Assembly (NCBI GenBank): GCA_002413325.1
Contig: DHWT01000292.1
Span: forward strand, 15,017 to 27,659
From: Chitinophagaceae bacterium UBA5175
GTDB taxonomy: Bacteria > Bacteroidota > Bacteroidia > Chitinophagales > Chitinophagaceae
Direction: 5' to 3'
Length of the DNA stretch: 12,643 nucleotides
Made by a program: the position numbers and the translations under genes
In this document: positions 6,430 through 12,643 of the stretch, piece by piece
How the letters are laid out: the number at the start of each line of letters is the position of its first letter
Numbering within the stretch: the stretch's first letter is position 1
Notes under the pieces: model-generated
Told to the model about the DNA's origin: nothing
Seen by the model: the letters and a program-made list of their open reading frames with translations, nothing else
Databases searched by the model: none

Positions 6430-6667
6430 GTCCTAGTGACAGACGCCCGGCTAAATGGAATCAGATCCAATTCCTTAGAAAAGCGAACTATGAAACCAAA
6501 CAAAACCATTTAACAGGGCCCGGTCACAGACAGTTAAAATCCAAATTCCAATAGAAAGACCAAAATCCTACGAAGTGTTGAAATTTGTACCCTATTGATG
6601 ACCAACTTGGTAACGGTTAGGTTAAGTACAAACACATTCAGAGCCCCGGTGTATTCCGGGGCTTTTT
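6430..6667 (+). ncRNA. Candidate structured small RNA downstream of lysS
   Basis: Proposed from structure, not from similarity to a known family. The plus strand can form an imperfect hairpin at 6451-6478 (CTAA and GGAAT pairing with ATTCC and TTAG). It can also form a nested element at 6584-6632: TTTGTAC pairs with GTACAAA, inside that CCTA with TAGG, and at the tip ACCA with TGGT. A perfect terminator follows. No open reading frame is present and a weak promoter match precedes it. The alternative is a long lysS 3' untranslated region ending at the same terminator. I do not recognise it as 6S, SRP, tmRNA or RNase P RNA. The 5' end is a guess. Confidence 0.3.
6642..6667 (+). terminator. Rho-independent terminator
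   Basis: AGCCCCGG (6642-6649) pairs perfectly with CCGGGGCT (6656-6663) around the loop TGTATT, followed by a run of five T (6663-6667). Only the plus strand has a T-run on the 3' side, so it ends a rightward transcript: either lysS with a 430-nt 3' region or the candidate small RNA. Confidence 0.85.
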
Positions 6668-6716
6668 GTAAACTGCTGACCATTTTGCGTCAGGCCCTAT
6701 TCAGTAAGCTTAAATC

Positions 6717-7289
6717 TTAATTCTTCGGCATTCCATTCTCCGGGAAAGCAAAAGGTCCCGTAATCTGGTAAATGGTATACCCGCTGAAGTCCTGTGGGGC
6801 TTCGAGACCTGTACCATAGAGTATGGTACCTCCTGCCTTATGGATCTGTACGGGTTTATCAGTATAAAATTTTTCGGCTTTCTGGTCCCACCAGAGTTCC
6901 TTGCAATAAAGGGTATCCCCTTTAAGAATATTCATGACTACCACACTGTCCCGCAGATATACCTTCCCATCCTGTTCCCGCCATTTCCCATAGCGCGCGT
7001 TCATAATACTTTCAATGACCAGCGAATCATTGTAAAAATCCACATGAAGGCTGTTCGGAAATTCAACATAGGGGGAATCCACTTCATTCCGGCGCATATA
7101 CGGCGATGTGAGTTTGGCCTTTACTTTGGCGCTTTCGCTCATATAAGCCGTGATATTTCTTCCTTCATCCACACTGATATGTTTCTGGCGGAAATTGGGC
7201 AGGGTTTTCATATTATTTTCACAGGCGGAAAATAAACCGCACAGGAAAATATAAAATACCCAATCCCTGTACAAGCGAAGTGTTCTCAA
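6717..7289 (-). CDS. lptC: LptC-like LPS export lipoprotein
   Basis: A 190-residue protein with an N-terminal hydrophobic segment (WVFYIFLCGLF) ending in a lipobox-like FSAC, with the acylated cysteine at residue 23; this suggests a lipoprotein. The rest (EGRNITAYMSESAKVKAKL, VEFPNSLHVDFYND, MNARYGKWREQDGKVYLRD, ELWWDQKAEKFYTDKPVQI, YGTGLEA) follows the beta-jellyroll pattern of LptC (PF06835), which hands lipopolysaccharide from the LptBFG transporter toward LptA in the periplasm. No ATG exists before the signal peptide. The best start is TTG at 7289, whose last two bases overlap the coaX TGA (7288-7286), implying translational coupling; TTG at 7274 is an alternative. It is last in the LON-domain, coaX, lptC operon. 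Confidence 0.8.
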   Translation of the reverse strand: MRTLRLYRDWVFYIFLCGLFSACENNMKTLPNFRQKHISVDEGRNITAYMSESAKVKAKLTSPYMRRNEVDSPYVEFPNSLHVDFYNDSLVIESIMNARYGKWREQDGKVYLRDSVVVMNILKGDTLYCKELWWDQKAEKFYTDKPVQIHKAGGTILYGTGLEAPQDFSGYTIYQITGPFAFPENGMPKN

Positions 7290-8017
7290 TTTGAAAAATT
7301 ATATTCACTGATTACGTAAAGTCCCTTGAAAATCAAATCCGGATCCTCCCTGATCTTTTTCTTCAGAAAAGGCCGGAAATATTGTGCGTCCCCGCCCGAC
7401 ATCAAGACGTGCAGGTTTTCATACCGTTCTTCATATGCTTCAATTACGCCGTCAATTTCTTTTGACATACCAAACAGGACGCCCGACTGAATATTGGTTT
7501 TCGTATCATAACCCAGCAAAGGAAAATTCCAATGGGGCTTCACCAGGGGAAGTTTGGCCGTAAATATTTCCAGGGATTTAAACCGCATTTCCATGCCCGG
7601 TGAGATACTGCCTCCCATAAACTGATGAAACCGGTTGATATAGTTGTAAGTTACGGCAGAACCCAGGCCGATCACCAGGTTGTTTTTCTGCGGGAATTCA
7701 TGAGCCGCAGCAACGACCAGTGCGAGCCGGTCGGCCCCGATGGTTTCCGGTTTTCCTACCGGTGTCGTAATGGGCAAGCGGGAATGAAAATCCAGCCTGT
7801 GAAATGCTGTTTTACTTTTTAGTAGTTCTTCCATACCGGCCGGGTGATTCACAACGGAAGAAAGGATGGTTTTATCTGGTTTGAAAGTTTCCAGACATTG
7901 ACGCAGATCTTCCAGGCCATCCTCCCGGAACTGGCCGGTATGCCGGATTTCCCCACTGGAAAAAAGGGCCCATTTCAACCGGGTGTTACCAAAATCCAAA
8001 CAAAGGGTGGTGGACAT
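7286..8017 (-). CDS. coaX: Type III pantothenate kinase
   Basis: A 243-residue protein, normal length for CoaX (PF03309). It shows the N-terminal phosphate-binding motif LDFGNTRLKW (7-16), the pantothenate-site/catalytic motif GADRLALV (94-101, Asp96), and GGSISPGMEMRFKSL further on. It phosphorylates pantothenate in the first step of coenzyme A synthesis in the cytoplasm; type III enzymes need a monovalent cation and resist CoA feedback. The segment that usually reads DxGTAxTxD is here IGLGSAVTYN (116-125), so both flanking aspartates are replaced by Gly and Asn. The catalytic GADR aspartate is intact, so activity is still likely. The start ATG at 8017 lies 32 bp after the LON-domain stop, and its stop overlaps the lptC-like start, which marks an operon. 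Confidence 0.9.
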   Translation of the reverse strand: MSTTLCLDFGNTRLKWALFSSGEIRHTGQFREDGLEDLRQCLETFKPDKTILSSVVNHPAGMEELLKSKTAFHRLDFHSRLPITTPVGKPETIGADRLALVVAAAHEFPQKNNLVIGLGSAVTYNYINRFHQFMGGSISPGMEMRFKSLEIFTAKLPLVKPHWNFPLLGYDTKTNIQSGVLFGMSKEIDGVIEAYEERYENLHVLMSGGDAQYFRPFLKKKIREDPDLIFKGLYVISEYNFSN

Positions 8018-8049
8018 TATTTTCTATTCAGTTGTTTAAGGCGTTCTTC

Positions 8050-8688
8050 TTAAAATCGGAAGGAAGATAAATTTTTAAAATGGCCATTCAGCTTAACCCG
8101 TTCTTTTAAAACCTCCATCTCTGCGACCACCGGCAACACCTTTCCCAGGTGTCTTTTTAAATATTCCTGTCTTTGTTCTTCCCGGAATAATCCGAGTAAT
8201 TCATATTCCTCTTCCATTGATAAACCGGCGTGATGGGCGAGGTCATACGCATTCAGCTCTTCATCGGGTTTGCGGAAATCCTTGCTGATATTCAGTACCC
8301 GGTGAAGTTCGCGAATGGCTTTGAGAACCACCTGCATCAGCTCCTTTTTCTGGTAAACCTCAGAATTTTCCGGGTAATTTACAATGGCACCACTATACAG
8401 TTTACCCGGGATTTCTTTAATGATCTCCAGGATGCGGAAAACAACGGTACCCTGGGAGATGATATCCATCTCGCCATTTTCATACTCCCTGACAATCTCC
8501 TTTATGTTCACCAGGGTTCCGAATTCAGCAACCTGGCCATTGATCACTGCCGGAATACCAAAGGATTTATTATTACCTGAACATTCTTTAACCAATTCCC
8601 TGTATCGCGGTTCAAAAATATGCAGGTTGAGTATTTCTCCCGGGTAGAGAACAACATTTAACGGGAATATGGGAATGAAATTCGTCAT
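8050..8688 (-). CDS. Stand-alone LON substrate-binding domain protein
   Basis: A 212-residue protein starting MTNFIPIFPLNVVLYPGE, followed by LHIFEPRYRELVKEC, the hallmark opening of the Lon protease N-terminal domain (PF02190). A helical second half includes EEEYELLGLFREEQRQEYLK. There is no AAA ATPase or Ser-Lys protease domain, so it is not a protease. Such single-domain proteins are widespread in Bacteroidota next to coaX; they are thought to bind proteins or peptides, but the function is unknown. ATG 8688 gives the conserved N-terminus directly. A TAAATTTG box on the minus strand 38 bp upstream suggests it is the first gene of the LON, coaX, lptC operon. Domain call is firm, role open. 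Confidence 0.88.
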   Translation of the reverse strand: MTNFIPIFPLNVVLYPGEILNLHIFEPRYRELVKECSGNNKSFGIPAVINGQVAEFGTLVNIKEIVREYENGEMDIISQGTVVFRILEIIKEIPGKLYSGAIVNYPENSEVYQKKELMQVVLKAIRELHRVLNISKDFRKPDEELNAYDLAHHAGLSMEEEYELLGLFREEQRQEYLKRHLGKVLPVVAEMEVLKERVKLNGHFKNLSSFRF

Positions 8689-8726
8689 ATAATCAGTGGT
8701 TATGGGATCTGTCTTACATCAGCCGA

Positions 8727-8734
8727 CAAATTTA
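8727..8734 (-). promoter_or_regulatory. Putative promoter of LON-domain/coaX/lptC operon
   Basis: Minus-strand TAAATTTG matches TAnnTTTG exactly, with a TTTC about 20 bp upstream as a -33 candidate. The expected leader before ATG 8688 is about 35 nt. Confidence 0.5.
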
Positions 8735-8806
8735 ATCGCTGCTTCCGCTTTATCTGAAAATTTCTTTTGGTTCCCCGGCAGGCCGCAGCATCCCTGCTTT
8801 TTAACT

Positions 8807-8814
8807 TATTTTTG
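8807..8814 (+). promoter_or_regulatory. Putative -7 box of meaB, implying leaderless mRNA
   Basis: TATTTTTG matches TAnnTTTG exactly and ends only 4 bp before ATG 8819, so transcription should begin essentially at the start codon. No good -33 element is seen. Confidence 0.5.
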
Positions 8815-8818
8815 ATCC

Positions 8819-9742
8819 ATGCCAGAACCCGGTGACCATAAGCCATTAATAACTGCTGATGTTTTAAGCCATGGCGATTTTCAGACGGTTGCCCGCGCCA
8901 TTTCACTGGTTGAAAATGCCAGACCGGGCGCTGATGAATTGTTGAAAAGTATCCCCTATAAGCATGTGCCTGTTATCGGGATCACCGGTCCGCCCGGTGC
9001 AGGTAAAAGCACCCTGACCGACGCGCTCATCAAACAATTTGTAGGGGAAGAAAAAAAACTGGCGATCCTTTGCGTGGATCCTTCTTCATCTTTTCATTCA
9101 GGCGCCCTGCTGGGCGACAGGATCCGGATGAACCGCTGGTATAATCACCCCGGTGTTTTTATCCGCTCGCTGGCATCCCGGGGTACCGTTGGCGGACTCC
9201 ATCCACAGATTTTTCAAATCACCGACCTGCTGTCGGGTGCGGGTTTTGATTACATACTGATTGAAACGGTGGGCGTGGGACAATCCGAAGTGGATATCGC
9301 CCGGCTGGCCGACCTGGTTGTTCTGGTGCTGGTTCCGGAGTCCGGGGATGATATTCAAACCATGAAGTCAGGCATCATGGAGATCGGCGACCTGTTCGTA
9401 GTGAATAAATCTGACAGGCCGGGTGCTGAACAATTTCTCCTTTCTTTAAAGTCATCCATTCACTACCAGACGGCAAAATCAATTGATGAAATATCTTTTT
9501 ATCAAACCATTGCCACCGAAGAAAAGGGAATTGATGAGCTTTTTGCTGCAATAAAGAAAAACGTCCGGCACCCTGCGCCTGCACGTTCACTGAAGCTGCT
9601 TACCCAAAAAGCCTGGCAATTGATAGCTGCTCAACGCATGCGCGATATAAATACGGAAGCGCTCCGTGTGGCCATAGAAAAAGCCATGCCGGACGCAGAT
9701 TTTAATATCTACCGGTTTGCTGAATCTTTATCGGGGAAATAA
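8819..9742 (+). CDS. meaB: MeaB/ArgK-type methylmalonyl-CoA mutase-associated GTPase
   Basis: A 307-residue SIMIBI-class GTPase (PF03308). Walker A is GPPGAGKS (57-64). It is followed by LCVDPSSSFHSGALLGDRIR (84-103), the switch region SLASRGTVGGL (117-127), Walker B ETVGVGQSEVDIA (149-161) and the base-specificity motif NKSD (196-199). A C-terminal helical region probably serves dimerisation. Known members chaperone adenosylcobalamin-dependent methylmalonyl-CoA mutase, gating cofactor loading and protecting it from inactivation. No mutase gene is in this window, so the partner is inferred; related GTPases serve other acyl-CoA mutases. Length is slightly below the usual 320-330. ATG 8819 is the first possible start after the promoter box. 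It is divergent from the LON-domain operon and convergent with the glycosyltransferase, so probably monocistronic. Confidence 0.93.
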   Translation: MPEPGDHKPLITADVLSHGDFQTVARAISLVENARPGADELLKSIPYKHVPVIGITGPPGAGKSTLTDALIKQFVGEEKKLAILCVDPSSSFHSGALLGDRIRMNRWYNHPGVFIRSLASRGTVGGLHPQIFQITDLLSGAGFDYILIETVGVGQSEVDIARLADLVVLVLVPESGDDIQTMKSGIMEIGDLFVVNKSDRPGAEQFLLSLKSSIHYQTAKSIDEISFYQTIATEEKGIDELFAAIKKNVRHPAPARSLKLLTQKAWQLIAAQRMRDINTEALRVAIEKAMPDADFNIYRFAESLSGK

Positions 9743-9871
9743 CCAGGATACATTGATAAGACCTGCAGGATCAAATAGGAACCGAAAAAAATTGGTGATG
9801 TGGAGACCCTGCCGGTTAATAGAACCTAAACTAATACTTAATCTGAGTCATTCGCTTGTGTATACGTTATC

Positions 9872-10777
9872 CTATTGAATCGATTTCAGGGATGCCTGTA
9901 TCCGTTTAAAATGGTTTTTCATACGGACTGAAAATGAGAGGACCGGTTCCGGGAGCGCCCCGTCAAAAGGCGACCCGCTCCTGAGAAATTTTTTTGTAAA
10001 TGTCCGGGCACTCATGCCCCATTTGGAAATAAATGTATAATAACCCCGGTTCCGTACCATGCGGACGGTGGATTTGCCGCCAAAATGATAAACCCGGCTT
10101 GCGCCCAACCCCCTGAACAGGCGGATACCTGCCTTCCAGAGCTTCATGGAAAAATCCGGATCTGAGTAGAGTCCGGGTGAAAATTCAGTACTATAACCTC
10201 CCACCAGGTCCCAGATTTTTTTGTGAACGATATTGGGTGGCCAGGTTGCCCCCTGCCAGTCGCTTTTTTCCGGCACTTTAAATTCTCTGAGCAGGGCTTC
10301 TTCCCGGAAGGAATCCGGGTCAGTGCCGAAATGCTGCACAATCACACAGTCGTTGCCCGTTTGAACCGGTTCAATGGCCGTTGCTGATAGAAAGAAAGCG
10401 TCGTGGCCGATGGTTTTTATTTCAGATAAGAGATGCTGATCCCAGCCGGGACATACATACATATCATCATTTAGATACAAAAAATAATCCGCTGTGGCCA
10501 GGGTACGGCATTGATTCAGGGCATAGCAAACGCCGATATTTTCTTCGGAAAGGGTATAACTCAGGTCGGCCTGCGATTTAACCCAGTCGCGGGTTCCGTC
10601 ATTTCCCTCATTGATGTGAATGATGATCTGGTGGGCAAAAGTTGCGTGTTTCCGCAAACTGTCAATACATAACCTGAGATAAGGCAGGTTATTCCAGGTT
10701 GGAATGAAAACAGAAAAGACGGGAGCATCCATCAATACAGATCTGGATTCCCGGATCAAAAAGTTTTGATCATGCAT
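9872..10777 (-). CDS. Family 2 glycosyltransferase
   Basis: A 301-residue cytoplasmic GT-A fold protein with no membrane segment. The nucleotide-binding start VFSVFIPTWNNLPYLRLCID begins near residue 20. ENIGVCYALNQC precedes the metal-binding DXD-type motif LYLNDDMYVCPGW (about 107-119). The acceptor-side region includes GGYSTEFSPGLYSDPDFSMKLWKAG. This is the pattern of GT2 enzymes (PF00535) that transfer a sugar from a nucleotide sugar to a glycan or lipid; donor and acceptor cannot be told. The frame starts at ATG 10777, but ATG 10732 (MDAPVFSV) would place the domain right at the N-terminus and is an equally good start. It begins 18 bp after the 73-residue membrane protein stop, so the two are likely co-transcribed. 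The stop is TAG at 9874-9872. Confidence 0.88.
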   Translation of the reverse strand: MHDQNFLIRESRSVLMDAPVFSVFIPTWNNLPYLRLCIDSLRKHATFAHQIIIHINEGNDGTRDWVKSQADLSYTLSEENIGVCYALNQCRTLATADYFLYLNDDMYVCPGWDQHLLSEIKTIGHDAFFLSATAIEPVQTGNDCVIVQHFGTDPDSFREEALLREFKVPEKSDWQGATWPPNIVHKKIWDLVGGYSTEFSPGLYSDPDFSMKLWKAGIRLFRGLGASRVYHFGGKSTVRMVRNRGYYTFISKWGMSARTFTKKFLRSGSPFDGALPEPVLSFSVRMKNHFKRIQASLKSIQ

Positions 10778-10795
10778 GGTATGCGGATGGAATGA

Positions 10796-11017
10796 TTACC
10801 TGTTCATTTTCCACCACCGGTAACCCAGTATTCCTCCAATGGCGAGCGGTGTGAAGGCAAGATACATGATGCCTGCATTAAATGCTTTACCGGGCCTTTC
10901 CCCCATCTGTTGAACGGTACGTGTGCAAATGGAGCATTGAGAATAACTTCTTTTCACCGAACCCAAACTGAGGATCAGGATGAACGACATCACCCAAAAA
11001 CCAAGTTTTCTTTTCAT
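10796..11017 (-). CDS. Small CxxC membrane protein, Bacteroidota type
   Basis: A 73-residue protein. It has an N-terminal signal peptide (MKRKLGFWVMSFILILSLGS, probable cleavage before Gln27), then immediately the motif QCSICTRT with two cysteines two residues apart, a short polar linker (QQMGERPGKA), and a C-terminal membrane segment (IMYLAFTPLAIGGILGY, about 50-66) ending in WWKMNR. The layout of signal peptide, Q-C-x-x-C and one membrane helix resembles small proteins I associate with many Bacteroidota genomes, for which I know no function. The cysteine pair outside the membrane could be a disulfide or a metal or haem-free redox site; that is speculation. A TATTTTTG box lies 17 bp upstream of ATG 11017, between this gene and typA. 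The glycosyltransferase gene follows 18 bp downstream. Confidence 0.75.
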   Translation of the reverse strand: MKRKLGFWVMSFILILSLGSVKRSYSQCSICTRTVQQMGERPGKAFNAGIMYLAFTPLAIGGILGYRWWKMNR

Positions 11018-11033
11018 ATATCCTGATTTAAGG

Positions 11034-11041
11034 CAAAAATA
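11034..11041 (-). promoter_or_regulatory. Putative promoter of small CxxC protein and glycosyltransferase
   Basis: Minus-strand TATTTTTG, exact TAnnTTTG match, in the 36-bp gap after typA; TTG lies 17 bp further upstream, inside the typA 3' end (spacing a little short). Suggests the two downstream genes can be transcribed apart from typA. Confidence 0.45.
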
Positions 11042-11053
11042 CGTTTTTAAGGT

Positions 11054-12643
11054 CTACCCAACTTCCTCCGTCTTCAGCATTTTCTGATACTTCTTGCGGG
11101 TGTCTTCATCCAGAATGGTCTTGCGGAGCCGGATATTTTTCGGTGTTACTTCAATGCATTCGTCCTGCTGGATATATTCCATACATTCTTCGAGGGTCAT
11201 CTGGATCTTCGGAATGATGCGAACGGAATCATCACTTCCGCTGGCGCGCATATTAGTCAGTTTCTTACCTTCTGTTGCATTCACGATCAGGTCGCCCGGT
11301 TTGATATGTTCTGCGATGATCTGGCCTACATATACTTCTTCACCCGGATCCACAAAAAACGATCCGCGGTCCTGCAGTTTGTCGATCGAATACCCGGTAG
11401 TGGCCGCCTGGTTTTTTGCAATCAGGACCCCGTTACTTCTTCCGGGGATCGGCCCTTTCCAGGGTTTATATTCAGCAAACCGGTGGGCCATAACCGCTTC
11501 TCCGGCTGTATTGGTGAGCATGCTCGAGCGCAGGCCGATCAGGCCGCGGGACGGGATTTCAAATTCCAGGTGCTGCATATCCCCCTTGGTTTCCATCACA
11601 TGCAGTTCCCCTTTTCTCTGGGTAACCATATCGATCACTTTCCCGCTGTAGTCGTTCGGCACATCCACCACGAGAATTTCAAAGGGTTCTGATTTCTTGC
11701 CATTGATTTCCTTAACGATAACCTGAGGCTGACCCACCGTGAGTTCATATCCTTCCCTTCTCATGGTTTCAATCAGGATGCCCAGGTGGAGAATTCCGCG
11801 GCCAAATACGAGAAAACTATCCGCGCTCCCGGTATCTTCTACCCGGAGGGCCAGATTTTTTTCAGTTTCTTTCATGAGACGGTCCCGCAAATGCCGGGAA
11901 GTCACAAACTTTCCGTCCTTGCCGAAGAAAGGGGAATTGTTAATGGAAAACATCATGCTCATCGTGGGTTCGTCCACACTGATCACGGGTAATGCTTCCG
12001 GGTTATCCTGGTCACAAATGGTATCGCCGATATTGAAGTCCTCCAATCCGACTACTGCACAGATATCGCCGCAGAGCACTTCTGTTGCTTTCTTTTTCCC
12101 GAGGGATTCAAAAACATAGAGTTCTTTCACCCGGGATTTTTTGATGGTCCCGTCTGCCTGCATCAGCACAATGGGCTGACCCTCTTTGATGCTTCCCCGG
12201 GCCACTTTGCCCACGGCGATCCTTCCCAGGAAAGAAGAATAATCCAGTGAAGTGATCTGCATTTGCAGCGGACCTTCATTTTTAACAGGGGCTGGTACAT
12301 ATTTAATGATACCATCCAGCAAAGGAGTGATATCGGTTGTGGGTGTCTGTGAATCATTGAACCATCCGTTTTTTCCTGAACCATAATAGGTCGGGAAATC
12401 AAGCTGCGCTTCTGTTGCATCCAGGTTGAAAAACAATTCAAAAACCGCCTCATGTACTTCTTCCGGACGGCAATTGGGCTTGTCCACCTTATTGATGATT
12501 ACGATGGGGCGAAGGTTCAGGTGCAGGGCTTTCTGTAATACGAACCGGGTTTGCGGCATGGGACCTTCGAAGGCATCCACCAGCAGCAACACGCCATCTG
12601 CCATCTTGAGAACCCGTTCCACTTCACCGCCAAAATCGGCGTG
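11054..12643 (-). CDS. typA: Translational GTPase TypA/BipA (partial, N-terminus beyond edge)
   Basis: The frame enters from the right edge in phase (first codons HADFGGE) and gives 529 residues; full-length TypA is about 600, so roughly the first 75 residues, with the P-loop, lie outside. Visible: the end of G3 (HADFGGEVERVLKMADG), G4 NKVDKPNCRPEEV, a beta-barrel domain 2, FGRGILHLGILIETMRREGY of the EF-G-like domain III, and the TypA-specific C-terminus with KKLTNMRASGSDD and VTPKNIRLRKTILDE. TypA is a ribosome-binding GTPase of the EF-G family, acting in ribosome assembly and growth under stress or cold in other bacteria. The longest start visible inside the window (GTG 12622) is just an internal valine codon and not the true start. 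The stop is TAG at 11056-11054; no hairpin terminator follows. Confidence 0.96.
   Translation of the reverse strand, partial: HADFGGEVERVLKMADGVLLLVDAFEGPMPQTRFVLQKALHLNLRPIVIINKVDKPNCRPEEVHEAVFELFFNLDATEAQLDFPTYYGSGKNGWFNDSQTPTTDITPLLDGIIKYVPAPVKNEGPLQMQITSLDYSSFLGRIAVGKVARGSIKEGQPIVLMQADGTIKKSRVKELYVFESLGKKKATEVLCGDICAVVGLEDFNIGDTICDQDNPEALPVISVDEPTMSMMFSINNSPFFGKDGKFVTSRHLRDRLMKETEKNLALRVEDTGSADSFLVFGRGILHLGILIETMRREGYELTVGQPQVIVKEINGKKSEPFEILVVDVPNDYSGKVIDMVTQRKGELHVMETKGDMQHLEFEIPSRGLIGLRSSMLTNTAGEAVMAHRFAEYKPWKGPIPGRSNGVLIAKNQAATTGYSIDKLQDRGSFFVDPGEEVYVGQIIAEHIKPGDLIVNATEGKKLTNMRASGSDDSVRIIPKIQMTLEECMEYIQQDECIEVTPKNIRLRKTILDEDTRKKYQKMLKTEEVG

Larger units (their letters stand above)
6209..6716. 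other. 508-bp stretch without a protein gene
   Basis: Lies between the convergent lysS and lptC-like genes. No frame of meaningful length is open on either strand; the longest plausible ATG reading I traced is 24 codons (6267-6341). The stretch is more AT-rich than its neighbours. From left to right it contains a short heptad array (6296-6337), a TTTCTAC/GTAGAAA inverted repeat (6351-6365), a possible promoter (6396-6425), possible hairpins at 6451-6478 and 6584-6632, and a strong plus-strand terminator (6642-6667). It does not show the conserved blocks of tmRNA, RNase P RNA or tRNAs. Confidence 0.7.

Noticed and set aside
6436..6456. Resemblance of GACAGACGCCCGGCTAA to the 3' part of RNase P RNA
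   Set aside because: The essential upstream conserved block (GAGGAAAGTCC) is absent on both strands, so it is probably chance.
9743..9871. Search for a terminator between convergent meaB and glycosyltransferase
   Set aside because: No GC-rich hairpin with a T-run found; the 129-bp gap shows nothing recognisable.
11094..11651. 185-codon open frame on plus strand opposite typA
   Set aside because: Antisense shadow of the conserved TypA reading frame with low-complexity Ser-rich translation.

Overview
The window looks like chromosomal DNA of a Bacteroidota bacterium, most likely near Chitinophagaceae. This rests on the gene content (DUF2911 protein, TIGR02757/DUF2400 protein, stand-alone LON-domain protein next to coaX and an LptC lipoprotein, deoxyhypusine-synthase-like protein), on secreted proteins whose mature N-terminus would begin with Gln, on the lack of clear Shine-Dalgarno sequences, and on several matches to the Bacteroidota -7 promoter box TAnnTTTG just upstream of starts. 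Genes are densely packed and mostly housekeeping. I see no phage, transposase, CRISPR array, toxin-antitoxin pair, tRNA or rRNA.

Layout. (1) 1-410, minus: 5' part of a deoxyhypusine-synthase-family gene, running off the left edge. (2) 411-581: divergent intergenic region almost filled by a degenerate 7-bp repeat array. (3) 582-3818, plus: ACP phosphodiesterase, DUF2911 secreted protein, cystathionine gamma-synthase/lyase and a TIGR02757/DUF2400 protein. The last three are closely spaced and probably co-transcribed. (4) 3815-4471, minus: a four-helix fatty-acid 2-hydroxylase-like membrane enzyme, whose stop codon overlaps that of the DUF2400 gene. (5) 4472-4675: second divergent intergenic region with a second 7-bp repeat array. 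(6) 4676-6208, plus: lysyl-tRNA synthetase. (7) 6209-6716: 508 bp with no protein gene, holding a short third heptad array, several potential hairpins and a very good rho-independent terminator on the plus strand at 6642-6667; I propose a possible unannotated structured RNA here. (8) 8688-6717, minus: operon of LON-domain protein, type III pantothenate kinase (coaX) and LptC-like lipoprotein, with a matching promoter box. (9) 8819-9742, plus: MeaB/ArgK-type GTPase with an apparently leaderless promoter. (10) 12643-9872, minus: TypA/BipA GTPase (N-terminus beyond the right edge), a 73-residue CxxC membrane protein and a family-2 glycosyltransferase.

The genes serve separate housekeeping roles: fatty-acid/lipid metabolism (ACP phosphodiesterase, hydroxylase), sulfur amino acids (metB-like), translation (lysS, typA), CoA synthesis (coaX), LPS transport (lptC) and cobalamin-enzyme maintenance (meaB). 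No dedicated novel multi-gene system is visible. The most unusual signals are non-coding: three related 7-bp-periodic arrays in intergenic DNA, a candidate small RNA with its own terminator downstream of lysS, and -7 boxes so close to start codons that leaderless mRNAs are implied.
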